7,228 bases of DNA from Sulfurimonas sp. Its GTDB lineage: Bacteria > Campylobacterota > Campylobacteria > Campylobacterales > Sulfurimonadaceae. The notes below the pieces were generated by a model. It worked only from the letters and a program-made list of their open reading frames with translations, searched no databases and was not told the origin of the DNA. The position numbers and the translations under genes were made by a program. This document shows positions 1 to 5,511 of this stretch, piece by piece; position 1 is the stretch's first letter; every line of letters begins with the position of its first letter. The stretch spans positions 1 to 7,228 of the forward strand of contig JANTGW010000051.1 of the NCBI GenBank assembly GCA_024762705.1, read 5' to 3'.

Positions 1-275
1 GTGGAACACTCAATAAAGGTCTGGAAGAAACAGGGTTATTTGAAAACATGATTATACAAATGATTCGTGCCGGAGAAGATAGTGGTACTCTTGATACTAT
101 GATTAAAAAAGTAGCTGAATATTATAAAATGCGATTTGATGCAATCATAGATGGCTTAAGTGAAGCAATTGAACCTATTATGCTACTTCTCATAGCATCT
201 ATGGTCATCTTACTCGCACTGGGAATTTTCTTGCCTATGTGGGATATGGGTAATGCAGTACAAGGAAGAAGATAG
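1..275 (+). CDS. GspF/PilC-family inner-membrane platform protein, C-terminal fragment (5' end outside the window)
   Basis: The frame is open from base 3 and gives 90 residues before a TAG stop at 273-275; the ATG at 48 is an internal Met, not the start. The fragment matches the C-terminal cytoplasmic-plus-membrane module of the T2SSF domain. It has a GEDSGTLDTM stretch (the family's G-E-x-S-G-x-L signature), an amphipathic helix with many charged residues, the SEAIEPIMLL motif that opens the last transmembrane segment, then about 20 hydrophobic residues and the typical LP-x-W/F ending. Family members sit in the inner membrane and couple the assembly ATPase to pseudopilin or pilin polymerisation in type II secretion, type IV pili or DNA-uptake machines. 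Which of these machines it serves cannot be told from this piece. The gene ends 5 bases from the converging yigZ-family stop. Confidence 0.88.
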   Translation, partial: GTLNKGLEETGLFENMIIQMIRAGEDSGTLDTMIKKVAEYYKMRFDAIIDGLSEAIEPIMLLLIASMVILLALGIFLPMWDMGNAVQGRR

Positions 276-290
276 TTTCACTACTTCTCC
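264..290. terminator. Imperfect hairpin across two convergent stop codons
   Basis: The left arm GGAAGAAGATAG (264-275) pairs with the right arm CTACTTCTCC (281-290) around the loop TTTCA. This gives ten base pairs with two bulged A residues. The stem contains the stop codons of both converging genes. There is no clean U-tract on either side (TTTATGG follows on +), so it is at best a weak bidirectional terminator or transcript-end stabiliser. It could be a by-product of purine-rich coding sequence. Confidence 0.3.
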
Positions 291-859
291 TTTATGGTAA
301 TAACTCTCTCCATTTGAGTGAGGAATTTTTTCATATTCTCCTCACTTGCTCTAATGTTATATGATACTTGTGAATCAAACTCTTTTTCCGATACAGCAAT
401 TCCAAGATCTCTACATGTATAATCTATAAAGCGTGCATCACTGTAGTTAAAAACAATTTTTTTGCTCACCTCTTTTTTATACTCATGTAATTCTGCTTTT
501 TCTACTGCAAAATTTACGGCATCACTATAAGCCCTGACCAAACCACCGGTACCCAACTTTGTTCCACCAAAATATCGTACAATAACCACAGCTATATTTA
601 TGAGTTCTTTACCTTGTAAAACCATTAACGAAGGTTTTCCAGAAGTTCCTGTAGGTTCACCGTCATCACTCGAATGCTCTACAATTTGCATATACTCATT
701 CAAATATCTGTAGGCTGTTACGAAATGCCGTGCTTTTGGATGTTCTTCTTTGAGTTTGTGCAATAATGCATCAAAGTTGCTATAGGGAGTGAGGTAGGCA
801 ATAAACTTGGACTGCTTTACCTCAAGAGTATCTTTATACTCTTTTTTTATATAGTACAT
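281..859 (-). CDS. YigZ/IMPACT family protein (UPF0029)
   Basis: The protein is 192 residues, close to the usual ~200 for bacterial YigZ. The IMPACT N-terminal domain covers about residues 5-120, with the signatures SKFIA (17-21), SDDGEPTGTSGKP (64-76), and a VRYFGGTKLGTGGL core (94-107) followed by R109-A110-Y111-S112-D113. A smaller C-terminal ferredoxin-like domain (DUF1949 type) fits residues ~133-190. The eukaryotic relative IMPACT regulates the GCN2 kinase through GCN1; the bacterial proteins have a conserved fold but no settled function. The ATG at 857-859 is seven bases after the yebC stop, with an AAGAG ribosome-binding candidate overlapping that stop, so it is the second gene of a yebC-yigZ operon. 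Family is secure, function is open. Confidence 0.93.
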   Translation of the reverse strand: MYYIKKEYKDTLEVKQSKFIAYLTPYSNFDALLHKLKEEHPKARHFVTAYRYLNEYMQIVEHSSDDGEPTGTSGKPSLMVLQGKELINIAVVIVRYFGGTKLGTGGLVRAYSDAVNFAVEKAELHEYKKEVSKKIVFNYSDARFIDYTCRDLGIAVSEKEFDSQVSYNIRASEENMKKFLTQMERVITIKEK

Positions 860-866
860 GTAACTC

Positions 867-1577
867 TTATGCTAAGTTTGTATAAACTTTTTGAACATCC
901 TCGTCATCTTCAAGTCTTTCTAAAATTTTATCTACATCAGCCTGTTGTTCATCACTTATTTCAATTGGAGTATTGGCTATTCTTTCCAAAGTAGCCTTTG
1001 TAATTTCAACACCCATCTTTTCCAATGCTTCATTCATCGTACCAAAACTTGTATAGTCAGCTGTTATTAGAACAACACCATCTTCAGCTTCAATCTCTTC
1101 AAGCCCTGCATCTATAAGTTCCAGTTCCAACTCTTCAATATCCATATCATCTGAAAGCGGAAACTCAAAAATAGCCTTACGTGAGAACATAAACTCCAAT
1201 GAACCGTTTGTAAGCATTTCTCCACCATTTTTGTTTAGCGTACTTTTAACATTGGCAACCGTTCTCGTGTTGTTATCAGTAGCACACTCGATAAAAAGCA
1301 GTACGCCATGAGGTGCTTTACCTTCAAAGTTCACTTCTTTCATATCAGCACTGTCTTTGGCAGTCGCTCGTTTTATCGCTGCATCTATATTGTCTTTTGG
1401 CATATTTTCAGCTTTAGCATTTAAAATTGCAGTTCTTAACTTAGCATTCATATCAGGGTCAGTTCCACCCTCTTTTGCAGCCATAGTAATTACTTTTCCA
1501 AGTTTTGGGAACAATTTGGACATTGCTCCCCATCTTTTTAACTTTGATGCTTTTCTATATTCAAATGCTCTACCCAT
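867..1577 (-). CDS. yebC: YebC/PmpR/TACO1 family protein
   Basis: This is a 236-residue, full-length YebC-family protein. The start chosen is the ATG at 1575-1577 ([16 protein letters not shown]), because AAGGA lies at a normal distance (8 bases) upstream; the in-frame TTG at 1581-1583 is only about two bases from that site and would add just Met-Phe. Domain 1 carries the nucleic-acid-binding helical bundle with [19 protein letters not shown]. Domains 2 and 3 include the family stretch around [12 protein letters not shown] and NKNGGEM, followed by a glycine-phenylalanine strand. YebC proteins are annotated as DNA-binding regulators (PmpR), while the mitochondrial homologue TACO1 and more recent bacterial work point to a role in translation of difficult, proline-rich sequences. 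The N-terminus is the MGRAFEYRK form, not the MAGHSKWANIKHRK form. It shares a divergent promoter region with the gene at 1651. Confidence 0.95.
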   Translation of the reverse strand: MGRAFEYRKASKLKRWGAMSKLFPKLGKVITMAAKEGGTDPDMNAKLRTAILNAKAENMPKDNIDAAIKRATAKDSADMKEVNFEGKAPHGVLLFIECATDNNTRTVANVKSTLNKNGGEMLTNGSLEFMFSRKAIFEFPLSDDMDIEELELELIDAGLEEIEAEDGVVLITADYTSFGTMNEALEKMGVEITKATLERIANTPIEISDEQQADVDKILERLEDDEDVQKVYTNLA

Positions 1578-1603
1578 AAACAAATTCCTTATTACAATAA
1601 TTT

Positions 1604-1632
1604 TTGAAATTATACCATTTTAGATGTATAAT
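1604..1632 (+). promoter_or_regulatory. Sigma-70-like promoter for the 1651 gene and the met block
   Basis: TTGAAA (1604-1609) and TATAAT (1627-1632) are separated by exactly 17 bases. That is a near-consensus sigma-70 promoter, unusually complete for an epsilonproteobacterium, where -35 boxes are generally poor. Transcription would start near 1639, leaving a very short leader with AAGGA at 1640-1644. No operator palindrome or riboswitch fits in the remaining space. Confidence 0.68.
1609..1614 (-). promoter_or_regulatory. Candidate -10 element for yebC-yigZ
   Basis: Read on the minus strand this is a perfect TATAAT, 31 bases upstream of the yebC ATG. That predicts a leader of roughly 25 bases with the AAGGA ribosome-binding site inside it. 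No good -35 hexamer is visible at 16-18 bases, which is normal for the housekeeping sigma factor of epsilonproteobacteria. The site overlaps the -35 of the opposite promoter by one base. Confidence 0.6.
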
Positions 1633-1650
1633 ACGACATAAGGAAATTTA

Positions 1651-2103
1651 ATGAGACTCAGCTTTAGACTAAAACACCATTTTTTCAGTGCTTTTCGTGA
1701 GCTATTTGTGCATCATCACGGTTCTTTGGAGTTTCGTGCAAAGATTTTTGCCCTATTAATTGCCGTAAATGAAAAAGTTGCAGTTGAAAACTATGTTTTA
1801 ATCAAAGAGATTGGTCTGGAGGTTTACAAAAATGATACTGACAGAGCAAACTTACTTATGCTCTCAACAAAAGAACTTGTAACCAAAATAGAAGAAAATA
1901 ATGGTTTCAATATTGATTCGCTAGCCCTGAATATACAAAAAGAATTAAAAATTGTTCCTCGATATGCCAATAAAATAGATATTGATTCGCTACGTAAATT
2001 TTTACAATTCACATACGATAATGACAGCTTGGCATACCAGGAAAATGTTTTAGAATTTTTGCAAAAAATCAAAGATGAAACACTCAATGAAAACAAAGGA
2101 TAA
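1651..2103 (+). CDS. Uncharacterised 150-residue helical protein, possibly TerB-like
   Basis: I do not recognise this protein with confidence. The start is secured by AAGGA at 1640-1644, six bases before the ATG, and a strong promoter. It has no signal peptide or convincing membrane span. It is predicted mainly alpha-helical: a basic, His-containing N-terminus (HH at 9-10, HHH at 21-23), then a helix pair around FRAKIFALLIAVNEKVAVEN (28-47), and a C-terminal helix pair with D-x-x-x-x-YQENVLEFL (125-137). The spacing of small/hydrophobic residues and the acidic-x(n)-E pattern are reminiscent of TerB/DjlA-type helical domains, but the signature acidic residues are incomplete, so this is only a suggestion. 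Two copies of I-D-S-L lie 23 residues apart. It ends two bases before metY and its last codons carry the metY ribosome-binding site (AAAGGA, 2095-2100), so the two genes are almost certainly cotranscribed. Confidence 0.8.
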   Translation: MRLSFRLKHHFFSAFRELFVHHHGSLEFRAKIFALLIAVNEKVAVENYVLIKEIGLEVYKNDTDRANLLMLSTKELVTKIEENNGFNIDSLALNIQKELKIVPRYANKIDIDSLRKFLQFTYDNDSLAYQENVLEFLQKIKDETLNENKG

Positions 2104-2105
2104 CT

Positions 2106-3371
2106 ATGGATTTACAAACACTGGCACTTCATGCAGGATATGAAAAAGACGCACAGGGAACAATGGCTGTTCCAATTTATCAAACAACTGCCTACGAATT
2201 TCGTGACGTAGAGCATGCTGCAAACCTTTTTGCATTAAAAGAACTTGGCAATATCTATACACGTTTAAACAATCCGACTACTGATGTATTTGAAAAACGT
2301 TTTGCGCAACTCGAAGGCGGAGAAGCTGCCATTGCGACATCAAGTGGTATGAGTGCCATATTTTTTGCTATTGCAAATGCTGCACAAGCTGGAGACAATA
2401 TTGTCTGCGCAAACCAACTCTATGGTGGAAGCTTAACGCTTAGTTCACATACCCTCAAGCGATTTGGTATTGAAGCCAGATTTTTTGATGTACACAAACC
2501 TGAACAAATGGAAGCACTCATTGATGAAAAAACAAAAGTAATATTTTTTGAATCATTAACAAATCCAAGTATTGATGTTGCAGACATAGAAAAAATTACA
2601 AATATTGCAAACAAGCATAATATTTTAACTGTTGTGGATAATACGGTTGCTACACCTGTTTTATGCCGTCCTTTTGAATATGGCGCAGATATCACAGTAC
2701 ACAGTGCCAGTAAATATACAACAGGACAGGGACTTGCAATAGGTGGTATAATGGTTGAAAGAAAAGGACTTGTTGACAAACTCAAAAACAACCCAAGATA
2801 CGCTCATTTTAATGAGCCTGATGCTTCCTATCATGGACTTGTCTACACAGATGTAGGGCTTCCTCCTTATACACTCCGTGCCCGTCTCTCACTTCTTCGT
2901 GACTTGGGTGCTGTTGTCTCTCCTTTTAATTCATGGCTTTTTATCCAAGGTACAGAAACACTCGCTTTGCGTATGAAAGAGCATTCAAAAAATGCACTGA
3001 TGCTTGCCGAATTTTTAGAGTCACATCCAAAAGTAAAAAAGGTAAATTATCCTGGTTTAAAAAGCAATCCAAACTATAAAAATGCCCAAAAATATTTCCA
3101 AGACGGACTATGCAGCGGACTTCTTAGCTTTGAGGTTGAAAATTTTGAAGAAGCCACAAAAATAGTAAATGCAACGAAGCTTTATTCACTTGTTGTCAAT
3201 ATCGGAGATTCAAAATCAATTATTACCCATCCTGCTTCTACAACACACCAACAACTCTCTCACGAAGAGTTGACTGCCTGTGGAGTTCCAGAAGGTCTTA
3301 TAAGAATTTCATGTGGTTTAGAGAGCGCTAAGGATTTAATAGAAGATATGAAACAGGCACTTGAAGCATAA
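2106..3371 (+). CDS. metY: O-acetylhomoserine sulfhydrylase (O-acetylhomoserine aminocarboxypropyltransferase)
   Basis: A PLP-dependent enzyme of the Cys/Met metabolism family (cystathionine gamma-synthase fold). It converts O-acetyl-L-homoserine plus sulfide to L-homocysteine and acetate in the cytoplasm. The 421-residue length fits MetY rather than the ~380-400 residues of MetB/MetC. Visible landmarks are LALHAGY at the N-terminus, YTRLNNPTTD (51-60; Tyr51 and Arg53 of the phosphate-binding loop from the neighbouring subunit), SSGMSA (79-84), D178 in VVDNT, which pairs with the pyridine nitrogen, the Schiff-base Lys203 in SASKYTTGQG, and the MetY-type C-terminal block NIGDSKSIITHPASTTH (365-381) followed by GVPEGLIRISCGLE, with R400 as the substrate carboxylate contact. 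All key residues are intact. The ATG is five bases after AAAGGA in the preceding gene. With metX next door this makes the direct sulfhydrylation route. Confidence 0.96.
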   Translation: MDLQTLALHAGYEKDAQGTMAVPIYQTTAYEFRDVEHAANLFALKELGNIYTRLNNPTTDVFEKRFAQLEGGEAAIATSSGMSAIFFAIANAAQAGDNIVCANQLYGGSLTLSSHTLKRFGIEARFFDVHKPEQMEALIDEKTKVIFFESLTNPSIDVADIEKITNIANKHNILTVVDNTVATPVLCRPFEYGADITVHSASKYTTGQGLAIGGIMVERKGLVDKLKNNPRYAHFNEPDASYHGLVYTDVGLPPYTLRARLSLLRDLGAVVSPFNSWLFIQGTETLALRMKEHSKNALMLAEFLESHPKVKKVNYPGLKSNPNYKNAQKYFQDGLCSGLLSFEVENFEEATKIVNATKLYSLVVNIGDSKSIITHPASTTHQQLSHEELTACGVPEGLIRISCGLESAKDLIEDMKQALEA

Positions 3372-3383
3372 TTAAGACTCTTT

Positions 3384-3392
3384 TGCTAAAAT
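3384..3392 (+). promoter_or_regulatory. Extended -10 candidate in the metY-metX gap
   Basis: TGCTAAAAT (TG-n-TAAAAT) follows a T-run in the 51-base gap after the metY stop. It gives a plausible internal start site about 23-26 bases before the metX TTG. There is no convincing -35. It could allow metX, xseB and the genes behind them to be transcribed without metY. The gap is too short for a SAM riboswitch, and no terminator hairpin is seen in it. Confidence 0.45.
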
Positions 3393-3408
3393 ACCATTAC
3401 TAATTTTC

Positions 3409-3414
3409 GGAGAG
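3409..3414 (+). promoter_or_regulatory. Ribosome-binding site deciding the TTG start of metX
   Basis: GGAGAG lies eight bases upstream of TTG at 3423-3425. No in-frame ATG occurs until after conserved MetX sequence has begun (LESGR, residues 18-22), so this site is what fixes the start. Confidence 0.75.
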
Positions 3415-3422
3415 CAATCACC

Positions 3423-4529
3423 TTGTCTTTAAACCTGCAAACACATACGGAACATTTTACAAACCCTCTCTATCTTGAGAGCGGACGTATTTTAGAACCC
3501 TATGATATTACATATGAAACCTATGGAACTATAAATGAAGACAAAAGCAATGTAGTTGTTGTATGTCATGCACTTACAGGTTCTCATCATGCTGCAGGCT
3601 TATATGAAGGTGAAACAAAACCTGGCTGGTGGGATGGTCTTATTGGCTCTGGCAAGGCAATAGATACAGATAAATATTTTGTCATATGCTCTAATGTTAT
3701 TGGAAGTTGTTTTGGTTCAACCGGGCCTATGAGCATGCAGCACCCTCATCATGAGCCATACCGTTATAAATTTCCGGTTGTCAGCATAAAAGACATGGTC
3801 AAAGCACAGCGCATTCTTTTTGACAGACTTGACATTCATAGAGTACATGCCATAGTCGGTGGTTCTATGGGTGGTATGCAGGCTCTACAATTTGCCATAC
3901 ATTATCCGAACTTTGCCACTAAAATCATAGCAATGGCAACAACACATGCAACACAGCCATGGGCAATAGCCTTTAATAAAGTTGCTCAAGAATCCATACT
4001 TAATGATCCGGACTTTAAACAAGGTTATTATGACCCTGAGCTTTTAAAAGAGCAAGGTCTTTCCGGTATGGCAGTTGGCCGAATGGCAGGGCATATCAGC
4101 TTTTTATCGCCTGAATCTATGCGTGAAAAATTCGGTAGAGAATATAAACTTACAGATGGACTTTATGAACTCTTTGGAAAGTTTCAGGTTGAATCCTATT
4201 TAGAATATAATGGTTATAATTTTACAAAATGGTTTGACCCATTGTCTTACCTTTACATTACAAAAGCTATAAACATATATGACTTATCGCGAGGTTTTGA
4301 TTCTTTAGAAGAAGCCCTTAAGAAAATTACTTCTAGTCTTTATCTTATAAGTTTTAAAAATGATTTATTATTTAAAAATACTGAAATGCTTGAAATATCC
4401 CAAGAATTACAAAAAATCGGGAATAAAAACTATCAATACATAGATATTGACAGCGACTATGGTCATGACTCATTTTTAGTTGAGTTGGACAAATTTGAAA
4501 AAAACATAAAGGATGCACTCAATGGCTAA
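3423..4529 (+). CDS. metX: Homoserine O-acetyltransferase (MetX type, alpha/beta hydrolase fold)
   Basis: MetX transfers an acyl group, usually acetyl from acetyl-CoA, to the hydroxyl of homoserine in the cytoplasm and supplies the substrate of MetY. The 368-residue protein shows the family order: LESGRILEPYDITYETYG (18-35), CHALTGSHHAAG (48-59, oxyanion region), GWWDGLIGSGKAIDT (68-82), GSTGPMSMQ (98-106), the nucleophile elbow GGSMGG with Ser148, and the rest of the triad as Asp314 (FKNDLLF) and His348 (DYGHDSF). The triad is complete. The start is TTG at 3423, supported by GGAGAG eight bases upstream and by the alignment. The GPMSMQ stretch differs from the more usual GPSSINP. As some MetX homologues use succinyl-CoA or act on serine, acetyl specificity is inferred mainly from the metY neighbour. 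The last eight bases overlap xseB. Confidence 0.95.
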   Translation: MSLNLQTHTEHFTNPLYLESGRILEPYDITYETYGTINEDKSNVVVVCHALTGSHHAAGLYEGETKPGWWDGLIGSGKAIDTDKYFVICSNVIGSCFGSTGPMSMQHPHHEPYRYKFPVVSIKDMVKAQRILFDRLDIHRVHAIVGGSMGGMQALQFAIHYPNFATKIIAMATTHATQPWAIAFNKVAQESILNDPDFKQGYYDPELLKEQGLSGMAVGRMAGHISFLSPESMREKFGREYKLTDGLYELFGKFQVESYLEYNGYNFTKWFDPLSYLYITKAINIYDLSRGFDSLEEALKKITSSLYLISFKNDLLFKNTEMLEISQELQKIGNKNYQYIDIDSDYGHDSFLVELDKFEKNIKDALNG

Positions 4530-4710
4530 AGAAAAATTTGAAACAAAACTCCAAAGTGCCAAAGAGATTCTAGAAACTCTGATGAACCCAGAAATCACGC
4601 TTGAAGAGAGTGTTAAAGCTTATGAAAAAGGGATGAAAGAACTCACTGATGCACAGAAAATGCTCGAAGAGGCCCAGCTTAAAATTCAAAATATAAAAAC
4701 CGAGCAATGA
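4522..4710 (+). CDS. xseB: Exodeoxyribonuclease VII small subunit
   Basis: XseB is the small helical subunit that binds the large subunit XseA to form exonuclease VII, a single-strand DNA nuclease used in repair. The match covers the whole protein: FETKLQSAKEILETLMNPEI, then TLEESVKAYEKGMKEL, and a C-terminal helix with the pattern of QKMLEEAQLKIQ. This is the antiparallel helical pair of the family. I start at ATG 4522 (MAKEKFETK, 62 residues), because AAAGGA at 4508-4513 is eight bases upstream; the in-frame ATG at 4513 overlaps that site and would add only Met-His-Ser. It is a little shorter than the usual 70-80. It overlaps the metX end by eight bases and the next start by four (ATGA), so its translation is probably coupled on both sides. 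No xseA is in the window. Confidence 0.93.
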   Translation: MAKEKFETKLQSAKEILETLMNPEITLEESVKAYEKGMKELTDAQKMLEEAQLKIQNIKTEQ

Positions 4711-5498
4711 GAGCAGCAGTTTTACAACTCAATGCTCAGGGCATGAGCTCTACAAAACTGTATAATTATGTAAGAATTGCCAGTAAAAAAAAGGTAAAAG
4801 TACTGCTGTTAGGAGAATATGTGCTCAATCCATTTTTTAAAGAGCTTGAGAGTATGTCTCTTTCTATGATAAAAGAACAGGCACTACATCAAATTAAAAT
4901 TTTAAAAGAACTTTCTTTAACATACAAGATGTATATAATTGCTCCGCTTGTTATTGTTAAAAAAGACAAAATTTACAAATGCATAACCAAGTTTGCCCCC
5001 TCATCTACCTCTTACTATAACCAGCAAATCCTCATTAACTATGCACATTGGAATGAAGAAAAATTTTTTGCCAATAACTCTTTACAACTTCAATCACCCA
5101 TGATTTTTAAAGTAGATGGTTTTAAATTTGCAGCCATGAATGGTTTTGAACTCCATTTTGATGAATTTTTTGCTAAACTTAGTAATAAAAATATAGATTG
5201 TCTATTGGTTCCAAGTGTTTCAACTTTTGAGTCTTATGAAAGATGGAAAGCTTTGGTGATAACAAGAGCATTTACACACAATATGTACATACTTCGGGCA
5301 AACAGAATCGGCGAGTACCAAGACAAAGAGTTTACATGGAAGTTTTATGGTGATTCTATTTTGGCATCACCTAATGGAGAACTTCTTAACCATTTGGGAA
5401 ACACTGAAGAACTAATGATAGTTGACATGAGTCATACTGATGTAGTTCGTGCTAGAAGAACTTGGGGATTTAAAGAAGCTATAAGTAAACGAACTTAA
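4707..5498 (+). CDS. Nitrilase-superfamily protein with an apparently degenerate catalytic triad
   Basis: The 263-residue length and strand pattern fit a single carbon-nitrogen hydrolase (nitrilase/CN-hydrolase) domain. The start is RAAVLQLNAQ (typical of the first strand), Glu37 in LLLGEYVLNPF is at the position of the catalytic Glu, and later strands include the WNEEKFF region, IDCLLVPSVS (163-172) and R187-AFTHNMYILRAN (187-199), as in the family's R-A-x-E-N-x-x-x-x-x-x-N segment. The Lys motif Y-x-K-x-x-L reads YNQQIL (104-109), putting Gln106 in place of Lys. The C-Y-D-L-R-F-P-E motif reads GFELHFDE (146-153), putting Gly146 in place of the nucleophilic Cys. If that alignment is right, classical amidase/nitrilase chemistry is lost. 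It overlaps xseB by ATGA and is 13 bases from the ThiF-like gene. From memory, Helicobacter pylori also has a nitrilase homologue close to a thiF/moeB-like gene (HP0757/HP0755), which would argue for a kept function. The substrate or role is unknown. Confidence 0.82.
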   Translation: MRAAVLQLNAQGMSSTKLYNYVRIASKKKVKVLLLGEYVLNPFFKELESMSLSMIKEQALHQIKILKELSLTYKMYIIAPLVIVKKDKIYKCITKFAPSSTSYYNQQILINYAHWNEEKFFANNSLQLQSPMIFKVDGFKFAAMNGFELHFDEFFAKLSNKNIDCLLVPSVSTFESYERWKALVITRAFTHNMYILRANRIGEYQDKEFTWKFYGDSILASPNGELLNHLGNTEELMIVDMSHTDVVRARRTWGFKEAISKRT

Positions 5499-5511
5499 AA
5501 AAGGATTTATC

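Noticed and set aside
1578..1583. TTG start for yebC
   Set aside because: The ribosome-binding site is too close to the TTG, and known relatives begin at MGRAFEYRK.
1357..1623. Open frame of 88 codons on + opposite yebC
   Set aside because: It lies antisense to a clearly conserved yebC, has hydrophobic low-information sequence, no ribosome-binding site and no family resemblance.
1824..2096. Open frame of 90 codons on - opposite the 150-residue protein
   Set aside because: It is Ser/Leu-rich shadow translation with no start signals; the + strand frame has a strong promoter, a ribosome-binding site and operon spacing.
2420..2791. Open frame of 123 codons on - inside metY
   Set aside because: It is antisense to the catalytic core of metY and has no recognisable domain or start region.
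3372..3422. Possible SAM riboswitch or attenuator before metX
   Set aside because: The gap is only 51 bases, without a multi-helix structure or a terminator stem; a simple promoter explains it better.
4513..4521. Earlier ATG for xseB giving Met-His-Ser extra residues
   Set aside because: This ATG overlaps the AAAGGA ribosome-binding site that is correctly spaced for ATG 4522, and the extra residues are not part of the family sequence.
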